DNA of 64,000 bases from contig JARHVA010000349.1 in the NCBI GenBank assembly GCA_037957365.1, positions 206,501-270,500 of the forward strand, in the 5' to 3' direction. A program made the translations under genes and the position numbers. Positions 48,819-59,984 of the stretch are shown here, one piece after another; the first letter of the stretch is position 1; each line of letters begins with the position of its first letter. This DNA comes from Torreya grandis (lineage: Eukaryota; Streptophyta; Pinopsida; Cupressales; Taxaceae). Under the pieces are notes generated by a model. The model was not told the origin of the DNA, did no database searches, and was given only the letters and a program-made list of their open reading frames with translations.

Positions 48819-50000
48819 TGTAATATCCTCTTTTTGGACATTAGAATAATATTATTACTAAAATAAAAAGTATTTCTAAATACTTAAAATAAAATGATAA
48901 AAGTCTAAATTGCTTTTCACTTAAGTTGGAACTTTTTGAGGGTCACGAGCCTATTTAGCTCTTAAGTGATTTTAAAAGCAAATTGTCCTTATATCCACTA
49001 ACTCTCCTTTCATAACAAAAAGGTGGATATATAAGGAGGTTGTGGATCTCATTTGAAGATTATATGAATTTGAATATTTGGAAAAGAGGTCAAGTATGTC
49101 AAGTTTAATTGTCTTCGGTATAGTTTATTGGAGAATGTTACCTTCCAAGAGCTATGATGCTCTATAAACGGTGTCTATTAACACCACCTATTTTTCAAAA
49201 AATGTGCTACACCTTTGAGGATTCATTTGAGGGTTTTTTTATCTAACATTTGCAGCTGTAGTGATTTGGCCTGAAGGGCTATAGCGAACTATTTAGAGGG
49301 TTTCGGAGGTCATCAAAGATTGGCAATTTGTCTCAAGATCAAAGATTGCTGGTTTTTCCTTGGGCGATTTACCTAAGGGCTAAGAAAACATCATTTTGGA
49401 AGGTTGTTGGTTAAAACCCTCTCCTAGGGTTTTAATAATCTTCTGCTATTTTTCCTAGCGGAGCAAATTACCTATGAGGTGAGATTGCATGTTTTTGGGC
49501 TGATTTATGCTTTGCAAATATTTAAAAATTATTTCTATATTTTTCTCAAGAGAGGCAAATTGGTTTGAAGGCTTGAGAGGCTTGTTGAGGGTTTATTTCA
49601 AAGGTTTGATATTCACAAAATTAGTTGCATAATTTTGGATGAAAAACTAGGGTTTTCAGAACTTCAAAAAATTATTTGAGGGACCTCCCGTAGGTGAAAA
49701 ATTTTGAAATTATTTTTTATTGGATAGCTACTATTTTTGTGCTCGTTTTAAGCTATCATTTGCAATTAAATTCCAAGTATTTCAGAAGTTATGAATTTTT
49801 TAAGTTTTGGCTGTTTGAGGTAAAATAATTAATTATTGAGGGTAGATTTGAAAAGAGTAAGGATTGGTAATTGATTATTCAAGATTGCATAAATTTTTGA
49901 AGGGTTAAAGGGCTGTAATTTTCAATATTTATTTCAGATCTGTTTGATTTTGTGGAGAATCCTCTATTTTTTGCTTAAGTCCCAATTTAGGGACATTACA
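48819..50000 (+). repeat. 5' LTR of element B
   Basis: The 1182-bp LTR begins TGTAATATCC and ends TTAGGGACATTACA. It contains a CACTTAAG...CTTAAGTG inverted pair also seen in element A's LTR. Confidence 0.92.
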
Positions 50001-50001
50001 G

Positions 50002-50014
50002 TGGTATCAGAGCC
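50002..50014 (+). promoter_or_regulatory. primer-binding site of element B
   Basis: TGGTATCAGAGCC is an exact complement to the 3' end of initiator methionine tRNA and lies one base inside the LTR. Confidence 0.92.
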
Positions 50015-50070
50015 ATATCTTGGCTAAACAGTGGGGTGAAAATAAGAACAAGGGATAGGGCATAGAAGCC

Positions 50071-50816
50071 ATGGAGGGAAAAATGCTTCACAATGCAGGT
50101 AAAAAGCTAGGGAACTTATGCCAACTGATGGAAGATGTGATCAACACCTTGGAAGAAATAGAAAAGATGTATCTAAGGTAAGTCGATCATAATATGAACT
50201 CATGAGATGATTACTTGGTTCAACATAAACTCTTGAAAGACACAGATGAGGAGGTAAAACTCTTGGTTACTAATTGCATTTGTGAGATCTTGAGACTATT
50301 TGCTCCCAAGGTTCCTTACAGTGACAAAATCATGAAAGAGTTATTTCAATGGATTGTGGAGAGTTTCTGAGGTCTTGAAGATAACATGGGAGACCCTTTG
50401 CTAGAAGGATCACATTGCTAGAGACTATGGCAGAAATCAGGTTATGTGTTTTAATGACAGATATAGAATGTGATGAACTGATTGTTGAAATTTTTCAACA
50501 TTTTCTTGCAGTAGCTTGTAGGAATCCTACCCAAAATGTTGAAAACTATATGCAGAAAATCATTAGTTTGATACTCAAGGAAAGTGATGGTCTTTTCGAA
50601 CCTCTATTGCCTATTTTATTGGCAGGGTTGTGGTTAAAAAGGAAAAAAATTCCAGTAGCACATATGATGTTTGGAAACATTGTGAAAGAGTGTAAAGAGG
50701 AGTTAAAGCCCTATTTGATAATGAAGCAGGTAGAGGAAAAGAATGGACAGCCCTTCATGAGACCTATAAAAGAGGCAATGAAACAAAAGGATCAGAATTT
50801 GATGGACAACTCATAA
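50071..50816 (+). pseudogene. PDS5-like fragment captured by element B
   Basis: From ATG at 50071 the frame reads KKLGNLCQLMEDVINTLEEI, then LLKDTDEEVKLLVTNCICEI and FAPKVPYSDKIMKELFQWIV. After a frameshift near 50400, in the 50415-50816 frame, it continues LETMAEIRLCVLMTDIECDE, IVEIFQHFLAVA, IISLILKESDGL and LLPILLAGL. This matches the N-terminal HEAT-repeat region of plant PDS5 (CICEI..I.APEAPYSD, VMLDLECDDLI..MF), a cohesin regulator. Three stops precede the frameshift, but the reading continues across several host exon lengths without introns. The copy therefore came through RNA or lost its introns. PDS5 ancestry is inferred from motif order; it is unlikely to work as PDS5. Confidence 0.82.
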
Positions 50817-50818
50817 GG

Positions 50819-51592
50819 TTGCAAGTTGATGATAGAAAAGAGGAAGTGCAAGGTAAGGATCTTTTATTTGTGAAAGATGTTTATTTATTTTCAAATGATT
50901 GTATGCACGACAATGAAGCCGCAAAGGGTGAAAGCAAGGAGCTTGAACCAAAGAAGGATAAAGTTGAAGCAAATAAGGCAACGCTTATTGTTGACAAAGG
51001 AGTCAAGTTTGAAATTTTTGCACCAACCTTCAAATATATGTTGAATGGTTTTCAGAACAGCTATACAAAGAATCATGTGATTAAAAGTAATATCAGAAAT
51101 TTAGAAGATACAAGGATTGGAGATGTCTCCACTAATTCCACTTCACTAAAGGAGAACAAATTTCTCAGCACTCCAAGGAAGCATGCAAAAAACGCTGACA
51201 AAATGGAGGTTATGGTTTGCAATATGAGGCATGAGGACTCCTTGATCCAAGTTCACAATTATTGGCACCAAGAGGTATGGGATCCGGGAATTTTTTTGTA
51301 TTTTACAGAGGTTCTCAATTCTGATTTTATTTTCTCTATGACTGGTTCCATGAGACTAATAAAAAAAAATTAATTGTTTGGGGATATGAGGATCATACCA
51401 AGGGGGAAGATAAAGTGAAGGACATGGAAATACATCATGTAAGTTGTAAGCATCAAAATTCAATGGATGCATTCGATATGCTACATGTAATGATTGTGAT
51501 TAAAGGGAAAAGGCAAGTAATCCAGGGCAGTTCAGTCCTTATACAGCTCCCTTCTATGATGTTTTAAAGGAATTTACCAAGAAAACAACTTG
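50819..51592 (+). pseudogene. unidentified Lys-rich reading frame of element B
   Basis: A 184-codon open frame (50819-51373) follows the PDS5-like part in another frame. It is rich in Lys, Glu and Asn and has no domain I recognise. Further degraded sequence continues to the C insertion at 51592. It could be more PDS5-derived or filler sequence. Confidence 0.4.
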
Positions 51593-52051
51593 TGATCCAA
51601 AACTTAGAAGTTCTAGTTGACGAATATTTCAATAACATAGAAATAACACAATAACAATGGATTCTTTGAGAAGAGACGTCGTATTACTTAACCACAATAC
51701 AAATATAGGCTTATCTCTGAAAAGAGATGTTTTGTTGAATCAAAAAATTGCAGATACAAAACATACGCTTATCTCTGAGAAGAGGTGTCTGCTTTCCCTT
51801 TTCGGGTTACAATACATTTATACATATTTTTGAAAACATCGGGAGATTGAGTGGCTCGAGGAATTAACGGTGACCTTTTAAGAATGAGTGGCTCGAGAGA
51901 AATAACAGAATTAAAACAATACAGCGCTCGAGGACATACTGGCTCGAGGAAATAACTGTCATTGACAATGTGACTTCCAAGAATGAAAACAATACAAGAT
52001 TCGAGGAATTTTCTGCCACCCGAGTGGTCGCCCAAAGTGTTGCCCGGATCA
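51593..52051 (-). repeat. 3' LTR of element C
   Basis: In element orientation it begins TGATCCGGGCAACAC and ends TTTTGGATCA. It contains two ATCTCTGA(G/A)AAGAG-type motifs that recur through the LTR. Confidence 0.93.
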
Positions 52052-52064
52052 TTCCTCCCTCCTT
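52052..52064 (-). promoter_or_regulatory. polypurine tract of element C
   Basis: AAGGAGGGAGGAA on the minus strand directly precedes the 3' LTR, where plus-strand DNA synthesis would start. Confidence 0.9.
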
Positions 52065-52079
52065 GAAAAGCAATGGTCC

Positions 52080-52740
52080 CCATTGCGTCACCGTTCCCCA
52101 TTAGGTGTGGGAGTTGTGTCTTGATTTGATTCCCGATGCACACTTGGAGGGGACTGTGGTTTATGGAACTGTGCGGGGCCCGATTGTTCACCATTTCTGT
52201 TTGACCGTCAGTTTGTGGATGGAAGGCTGTGAACTTCTTCAGCGCGGTATCTATTTGATTCTGTTGTTGTGTTGTCAGGGCTGTAACATTGGCCCTTTTG
52301 GATCCCTGTGGCTTGACCACCATGAAAACAAATTTCTTGGCACTAAGCAGAGAGCCAGATGTGGAAGGTGGTACTTCTGGTACCCTGTAGCGCCGTGTTC
52401 CAAAAGTGAGAGTGATCCGTCTAGTTTTTGATTCGTATATACCATGTCGATCATACATGAATGGCTAACCAAAGAGTACATCACAAACATCTAGATTGAC
52501 CACATCACATAAGACCTCATCTTGGAAAGGTTGTATTGCATATGAGAGAAGACATTGGTGGGTGACACGGAGGTCTCTCCCTGGGCTCAAACCATCCAAT
52601 ACTGTATGGTTTTGGGTGAGGCTTCATGGACAGATTTAGGCTTTTCACAACATTAATAGAGATTAAATTCTTTTGACTTCCGCTATCAAGAATGAAATGC
52701 AGAGGCTTACCTTTCACCCATAACTTAGAGTGAAACAACA
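52080..52740 (-). pseudogene. protease of element C joined to an integrase remnant
   Basis: KPLHFILDSGSQKNLISINV near 52700-52660 is an intact DSGS protease active site. After a frameshift the domain continues with YDRHGIYESKTRRITLTFGT and the linker PEVPPSTSGSL, usual between protease and RT. At about 52225 the linker runs directly into FTAFHPQTDGQTEMVNN, the block just downstream of the integrase core, and then into non-coding 3' sequence. RT, RNase H and the integrase catalytic region are absent. Confidence 0.82.
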
Positions 52741-52879
52741 TTTCCTTGTCATCTAGCATCTCGTCATGTGTCTGTGATGAAGCTACAATGGCTTCAGGAT
52801 CAACATCTATAATTTCTTCTTCAACCTCTTCGACTGCAGGGTCTGTATGAGGTAGAGCAGTAGATGTTGAGGATGGTGA

Positions 52880-53760
52880 CTCAAAAAGCAGTGATTTGAT
52901 AGCTCGACATTCTTCTTTGGAGTGAGTTCCAGATTTGTGATAACCACACCACTTCCCAGTCTTTCCTTCCTTTTGCTTCCAATTTTGGCCTCGTGTTTTA
53001 CCTTCTTTATCACTTTTCCATTTTGAAGACTGATTCTTTATATCCATTCTTCCATGCTTCTGCTCAATCTTTACTGCAAACTTGTATGCCTCACCGATGG
53101 TTTCCAAATTGAAGAGTTCCATTTCCCCCTAGATGTACCATTGTAGTCCACCACGATATTTGAGAGTTTTATGTTTCTCACTTTCTTGAATGCCCAGTCT
53201 TGCAGACAAAGAATGAAAAGTGTCTGTGTAATCTTGCACAGATTGGTCCTTGCCTTGGCAAAGTTGTTGCCACTGTACAGATCATTATATGCGTCGATGG
53301 GATAGTATTCTTCTTTTACTGCTTTCGTAAAATCATCCCAGGTGGGTTCCACCCCAAGGCCAATGATATCCGTACTGAACCTCTTTTTGTACACTTCCCA
53401 CTAGTTTTTCACGGGCAATGATGATTTCAAAAGAGCAAAAGTGATCTTTTCTCCATCGGTGAACTTATTTACAGAGAAGTAGGACGACAGTTATTCCAAC
53501 CAATTTTTCACTGCATCAGCATTGATTTTGCCTTCAAATGTGGGAATATCAAAATTTACCTGAACCTTGAAGGGTGTTGGGGCACTGAAAGGAAGCTCCC
53601 TCGATGAGGAGCCCGGATGTGTAGCCACGGAGCCAGAATTTTTCATCGGAAGTGTTTGAAGAATTTGAGCAAATTGTTGGAGCATCTACGGTTGTTGCCG
53701 CTGGAGGGCTTCATTCACCATTTCCTTGAAAGGATCGGATATCTCGGTGTCGTCTGCCAT
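52880..53760 (-). pseudogene. gag of element C, interrupted
   Basis: From an ATG at 53760 the minus strand encodes MADDTEISDPFKEMVNEAL, then a coiled stretch (MLQQFAQILQTLP), FDIPTFEGKINADAVKNWLE, and WEVYKKRFSTDIIG. Across two frame changes it reaches the knuckle CGYHKSGTHSKEEC, a C-x2-H-x4-H-x4-C variant seen in several plant Gypsy gags. At least four stops or frameshifts are present. It would be the capsid-nucleocapsid precursor. Confidence 0.8.
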
Positions 53761-53871
53761 TTGAGGTTGTTTGGGGTGCACAGGTGGAGTGTTTGGAAGC
53801 TCTGTCGCTTCCCACCCAAGTTTCCTGTATCCTGACCTCATCCTCGGGAACATACACTCTCAAGACAAACC

Positions 53872-53883
53872 GCTCTGATACCA
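53872..53883 (-). promoter_or_regulatory. primer-binding site of element C
   Basis: The minus strand reads TGGTATCAGAGC, the exact initiator Met tRNA complement, one base inside the LTR. Confidence 0.92.
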
Positions 53884-53884
53884 C

Positions 53885-54346
53885 TGATCCAAAACTCAAA
53901 ATTCCTGGTTGACGAATATTTCAATAGCACAGAAATAACACAATAACAATGGATTCTCTGAGAAGAGACGTCGTATTACTTAACAACCGCAATACAAATA
54001 TAGGCTTATCTCTGAAAAGAGATGTTTTGTTGAATCAAAAAATTGCAGATACAAAACATACGCTTATCTCTGAGAAGAGATGTTTGCTTTCCCTTTTCGG
54101 GTTACAATGCATTTATACATATTTTTGAAAACATCGGGAGATTGAATGGCTCAAGGAATTAATGGTGACCTTTTAAGAATGAGTGGCTTGAGAGAAATAA
54201 CAGAATTAAAACAGTACAGCGCTCGAGGACATAATGGCTCGAGGAAATAACTATCACCGACAATGTGACTTCCAAGAATGAAAACAATACAAGATTCGAG
54301 GAATTTTCTGCCACCCGAGTGGTCGCCCAAAGTGTTGCCCGGATCA
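53885..54346 (-). repeat. 5' LTR of element C
   Basis: This is the partner of 51593-52051, 3 bp longer because of a small insertion near 53993. It is the 5' LTR because the primer site lies next to it at 53884-53872. Confidence 0.93.
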
Positions 54347-54351
54347 ACTTG

Positions 54352-55949
54352 GCTTATCATGGGACTAGTAATGGGGGACAAGTACCATGACCAAGGAGTC
54401 ATTATAGGGGCTGTTGGTAATAGTCTAACTGTTGTTTCTAACATTTCCAGTTTGTTTCCAGTACGATTTCTTGTTCACATATTGTGCCTAGGTCCTTGGG
54501 AGGTAAGCTTCACACACTCCAACAAAACGAAAATGGTTCAAAGATGTATAAGTGAATTTCCAGCCACAATAAGGGAAACAAGGAAGGGGAAAGGACGTTG
54601 CTACAGCTATAAAAAGAGCAGCATGAACATATCTTCCAAATTCTGAATGAGGGAGAGTTGTAAGGGTAACTTTGAGAATATGGATATAAGATTGAGACCC
54701 CTCTTGGATAGGGCAAAGACCCAAAGTATGAACAATAGAGAGAAAGGTGAGTTTTTGAAGAAAATTTTGTCTCATACTCGCTCAATAAGTTCTGAATTTG
54801 TGTGTTCGAATTCGCTGCCCATTACCATCATACAATACAATGTTGTCGACATACTACAGCGAACGAAAGGGTCTGAAAATTCAAGTATAGGGTCTGATTT
54901 TTTACACAGAAAATTCTGAGGTAACGATGCAAACTCGGCAGTTTCTTAAGGTTACAAATTCTAAATTTTCTGACTTATTACAGTCCTTAATAAGTTCTGG
55001 AAATGCTTGTGATTGGGCACACTTATTGCATGATAACGAATGGGAAGGTATGAGGAAGGCACAACACTGCCTTTTGTGTTAAATAGAACTTTTGTTTGAT
55101 TGATATGGTATTCCTCATATGCATAAAGGGCTTGATATAGAAAGGTCAACAAAAGGCTACTTGGCACACATGATGAGACAAGTCCAAGGGAGGTTGCATC
55201 TACATGTTACTCTTTTCCAAGTTATGCCTCCAAAGACATTCGTTGTTAATCTTCTTTCTCTAACTTGGAAGGGTCTTCCATGGCATGTAGGAGCCACTCA
55301 AGGGTTGTTGGAGAGTAGCCACCATAATGTGCAAACCAAGAATGGAGTGCAAAGGGAAATTTTCATATGGATCACCAAGGTATTACTTTCCAATTACATT
55401 TCTTTTGACTCTCAGTCAAATGGCACACCTTCTAGGGGCAAGTTGGTATCTATGGAAGATGTGTGGGTGAAGAACTTTCCCAAATTCAACTTGGTAATGA
55501 ATAAGTTGACCAATTGGAGCAATGGCAATGTTGTTCATCACCACTACAACCCATCCCACAGCAGTTACAGTTTCGTTTATGAAATATCTTCTGCATTGCT
55601 AAAGAGTTCATTGATTATGTCTTCAAATGGGAGGTCTATAGCCCTTGGTGGTTATATTTTGGGAGATTTGGGACATATTATGTAGAATAATAGCAGCTGT
55701 TATGAGTTTTCTACAGTAGGATACACATGGGACAGCCTTTTGATTGGGCAGGAGTTAAACCTAAGGGCTGATATGGATTTTGCTAGAGGCTGCCATAGCA
55801 CTTTCCACACTTATGAGCAGCCTTTGAAATACAAGAACAGCAGTTTGAAGAGACCATTTGAAGGTTTTTTTTCCTTGGGAAGAAATCTCAAGTGGACGTT
55901 GCATCATAAGGTATGTTGGGACACCTTTCTGAATATTGCAATTGCTTGA
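54352..55949 (+). pseudogene. unidentified 3' reading frames of element B
   Basis: Just past the C insertion a frame resumes (LIMGLVMGDKYHDQGVIIGA...) to 54646. Then 55119-55949 is one frame of 277 codons broken only by a TAG at 55683. It includes KTFVVNLLSLTWKGLPWHVG, DSLLIGQELNLRADMDF and GRNLKWTLHHK. No retroviral enzyme motif is visible. Its good preservation relative to the LTR age suggests it was coding in the active element. Function unknown. Confidence 0.5.
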
Positions 55950-55974
55950 GGATAAGCAATTTGGGACGGAGGAC

Positions 55975-57159
55975 TGTAATATCCCCTTTTTGAATATTAG
56001 AATAATATTATTATTAAAATAAAAAGTAATTCTAAATACTTAAAATAAAGTGATAATAGTCTAAATTGCTTTTCACTTAAGCTGGGACCTTTTTAAGGGT
56101 CACAAGCCTATTTAGCTCTTAAGTGATTTTAAAAGCAAATTGTCCTTATAATCCACTAACTCTCCCTTCATGACAAAAAGGTGGATATATAAGGAGGTTG
56201 TGGATTTCATTTGAGGATTATGTGAATTTGGATATTTAGAAAAGAAGTCAAGTATGTCAAGCTTGATTGTCTTCGGCATAGTTTCTTGGAGAATGTTACC
56301 CTCCAAGAGCTATGATGCTCTATAAACGATGTCTATTAACACCACCTATCTTTCGAAAAATGTGCTATGCCTTTGAGGATTCATTTGAGGGTTTTTTATC
56401 TAACATTTGCAATTGTAGCGATTTGGTTTGAAGCGCTATAACGAACTATTTAGAGGGTTTCAGAGGTCATCAAAGATTGGCGATTCATCTCAAGATCAAA
56501 GATTGTTGGTTTTTCCTTGGGCGATTTACCTTAGGGCTGAGAAAACATCATTTTGGGAGGTTGTTGTTGGTTAAAACACTCTCCTAAGGTTTTAATAATT
56601 TTTTGTTATTTTTCTTAGTGGAGCAAATTCCCTATGAGGTGAGATTGCATGTTTTTGGACTGATTTATGCTTTGAAAATATTTAAAAATTATTTATATAT
56701 TTTTCTCAAGAGAGGCGAATTGGTTTGAAGGCTTGAGAGGCTTGTTGAGGGTTTATTTCAAAGGTTTGATATTCACAGAATTATTTGCATAATTTTGGGT
56801 GAAAAACTAGGGTTTTCAGAACTTCAAAAAATCATTTGGGGGACCTCCCGTGGGTGAAAAATTCTGAAATTATTTTTATTGGATAGCTGTTATTTTTGTG
56901 CTCGTTTTGAGCTATCATTTGCATTTAAATTCTAAGTATTTCAAAAGTTATGAATTTTCTAAGTTTCAGCTGTTTGAGGTAAAATAATAAATTATTGAAC
57001 GCTGATTTGAAAAAAGTAAGGGTTGGTAATTGATTATTCAAGATTGCAAAAAATTTTGAAGGGTTAAAGGGCTGTAATTTTCAGTATTTATTTTAGATTT
57101 GTTTGAGTTTGTGGAAAATCCTCTATTTTTGGCTTAGGTCCCAATTTGAGGACATTACA
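55975..57159 (+). repeat. 3' LTR of element B
   Basis: The 1185-bp partner of the 5' LTR begins TGTAATATCCCC and ends GAGGACATTACA. Confidence 0.92.
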
Positions 57160-57164
57160 TTTTC

Positions 57165-59980
57165 AACTTGCATGAATTTTCAGACCAGTATATAAAAGTA
57201 TGCTATTTAATTATCTTCATAAAAAGGAATTGTTGTATCATTGCCATGTTATGTCCTTAGCATATTTTGATCAACATAAGGATCATGTTAACAATGAATA
57301 TAAGATGAAGGACACTAAATGGAAGACGGAATTTTCCCAAGGAAATTTAAGGATTCAGAAATGCAAATTCTTGATATGGATGTGGGATCCAAGTGAGACT
57401 TACAAACTCAGTGTTGTCATAAAAATTCAGAGTTTTTTGGCACCCATACAAATGGATTGGCATGGCCTTTTGATCATGGGAAGGAGCAATTCCCAGTGGG
57501 TAATGGTTGGGAAGAGTTTCTCAACCTTGTAGTATTTTCATTCCCTACAATACTCCAACTTCATATTTTTGCACGAAGATTTCAAACTTGCAACTGCTAT
57601 TCTGTTTCCAGGTTACCAACATTGGCAAAATCAAATTTTGAATTGTCATGTCCAGCCTTGGATAACTGCAAGTTTGATCATTTAAAATCTACACATCATT
57701 GGGGAAGACGGGAGAATGGTTCCAACCGAAAGAAATGAATACTTCAGCCAAACTTATTCAGATTTGGGTGGAAAATCAGAATATTTGTGGCTGTCATAAT
57801 ATGTTTCCAGCTTGCATACAAATTGATTGATGTCCTTTCATGAAAGGAATAGCTTACAATATGATCAATAAAGACCAGCTCGCAAAGGTGGAAACTCAGC
57901 CCACTCTAAGCATGGCAAATGCCCTAAATCTTGCAAATTTTTTGTTGGGGCAGCAGTACATGGAAAGTTATGTTCATCCAAGTTTAAAGAGGTATGCTTT
58001 GAAGAAGACAATTTTGAATTAAGAGATAGGAGATGATGAAGAGGCCACAAACCCTCTCCATCTTGTGAGGAAGGATGGGAAAGAGATAATTTTGCATGGC
58101 TTAAGTGATAAGGCACCCCCGGAAGTGAGCTCAAGGGTGATGGAAGGGACCTTCCATGAGAGACCATTGGTATGGGTAACAAGGAAAGCAAGGAAGGCTG
58201 CATTTTCTGAGTTGAGACAGCCATCTCTACTTGTAGAACTTCATTGCACACTTGGTTCGGTAAGGGGCTCAAATGTTTTAAGGTGTTCTTCAAAAGGGGT
58301 CAATAAAGTGGCCAAAATTGAGTATGGGCAGCCACTAAGGTATGTGAAAGACCATTTGATTTCATGTTTTATGAACTTTGCAAATTTTGAAAATAAAAGT
58401 TCAAGACAAGTTCATGAAAGGATTGAACTTCAGCTTGTGGATGGAAGAAGGTCTGAAACTTCCATAAGAAATAGACCTAGATTATAATCAGAAAATTCTA
58501 AGTTTTCAATACAAAATTAGAATATTTCATGCTCACAAAATTCTGGAAAAGTTGGTTCACTTCAGCCCCTAGTGAATTAGGTGGATGAGGAGGAAGATGG
58601 GCCCTTTGCATACAAAATAATGTGGAGATTGGAAACTTGGGATCAACCCTTCCAAGGCAAGGAACTTTGGCTCTTCGCAAATATGGTGAGTGCTCTGCAT
58701 TGTGTAAATTTTGTTTTAAGACAGTAAGGGTTATGCTTGGATATGCACATCAGTTTGAAGAAGCATGCTAGGAAGGAGAGTACTCAAAGCTTGGATATGC
58801 AAACCAGTTTGAAGAAGCATGTTAGGAAGAAGAGTATTCAAATTTCAGAATGGAGTGGTTTGGAAACCACAACAACTTCCCATCTCAAGGGAATGGAAGG
58901 AAGAAAAAGAAGGCAAGAGACATGTGAGGTGGAATCATGGCAAGGCTGGTCACTCTATTTGGAAGGTATCGTTTTCAAGTTATTTGAAATTGATTGTTGC
59001 ATAGAGGAGGGTAAACCGTATCTTTGGGTCATGGAGAGGACTTTAGAGTCCATTGAAAGTCGTGAGGGGTATGTGGAGACCCTACAAAAGAATACCCTTT
59101 CTTAGGTGCACATGTGGAGGAGAAGGGGCATGAGGGACAGCCATGGTACTCTCTTCTACAATGCTGTCCATGTCAGTTCCAACTCACTTGTTGTCAGCTT
59201 GAGGGGCCCCAGTTGCATGGGAAAGGCTGATTGCAAGGTGACACCCCAAAGAGGTGAATTTTGGTTGACCGAGTTCCTCTTGAGGGGTCACAAGAAGTCT
59301 GATTTATGTAGACACAACCAATCAATCACAAGGGCAGTGATTGATTTCACTATCCCTTTTGCATATGTGAGCGCTTGTTTATTGTCAAAAGGCAAGTTGA
59401 GGGATTCAAACAATATAAAGGAGTTTCCAGCTCTTCTAGAAGGTAAAATTCTGAGCCTAAGGGCAGATTTGGAGTGTGTAAACAGCATGGGCAGCCCTCG
59501 TATGCCCTCCAAGGCATCCATGTACATGTTTCCAGTCACTCCACCAATGGAGAACATTGTCAAGGATGCAAACAAGAAAGGTAAGTGGAGAACTCCTGAT
59601 TTTATTGATGCGTTTGTCTTGTGCAAGTGTTGATATGTGGGCAACCAAGGCCCAAAATGATAGGAACTACATTGCTGGAGCAAACTTTTCCAGCCTCTAT
59701 AATGTTGTCAATTCAAAGGATTCTACTTTTCTCATCATCTTTTTGGAATGCCCAGGGTACAAGGCCTCAATGGGAAGGGAAAGAAGGAATATGTGATGCT
59801 GTTGTACCATTTCCAACTTGGGTGGGCAGCAAAATTTCTTCAGGTTCAGCAGAAAAAGGCTTCAATATGAGGCTTTATTTCCATGGGAGGAGACAAGAGA
59901 CATGATTGATGTGAAGCCAATAGTTGGGGTAGCCCCCTGGTTGTTGATATTGCTTGAGGACAAGCAATTTTACGCAGGGA
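57165..59980 (+). pseudogene. unidentified decayed long reading frame of element A
   Basis: After the B insertion, the frame interrupted at 48818 resumes and stays open to about 57530. From 57840 to 59633 a single frame holds four long open blocks (57840-58022, 58065-58487, 58737-59105, 59106-59633) separated by stops, about 600 codons in all. I recognise no protease, RT, RNase H, integrase or envelope motif. A short internal repeat (SLKKHARKES / SLKKHVRKKS) is present. It may be a captured host sequence or a lineage-specific retroelement ORF. Confidence 0.5.
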
Positions 59981-59984
59981 GGAT

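Larger units (their letters stand above)
51593..54346 (-). mobile_element. LTR retrotransposon C, innermost, deletion derivative
   Basis: LTRs at 51593-52051 and 53885-54346 are flanked by the perfect target duplication ACTTG (51588-51592, 54347-54351). On the minus strand the primer site TGGTATCAGAGC abuts the 53885 LTR and the purine tract AAGGAGGGAGGAA abuts the other. The 1.8-kb interior has gag, protease and a linker that jumps into the integrase block FHPQTDGQTE. RT, RNase H and the integrase core are gone. I count about 20 substitutions between the roughly 460-bp LTRs, mostly transitions, about 4.4%. It is the youngest of the nest. Confidence 0.93.
48819..57159 (+). mobile_element. LTR retrotransposon B carrying a PDS5-derived fragment
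   Basis: LTRs at 48819-50000 and 55975-57159 are flanked by the perfect target duplication TTTTC (48814-48818, 57160-57164). The primer site TGGTATCAGAGCC is exact and a GGGACGGAGGAC purine tract precedes the 3' LTR. The interior has no recognisable gag or pol. It begins with sequence homologous to the cohesin-associated protein PDS5 and continues with unidentified long frames. Element C is inserted in it. LTR divergence by eye is around 8%. It shares LTR-end and pre-tract motifs with element A, so the two probably belong to one non-autonomous clade. Confidence 0.92.
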
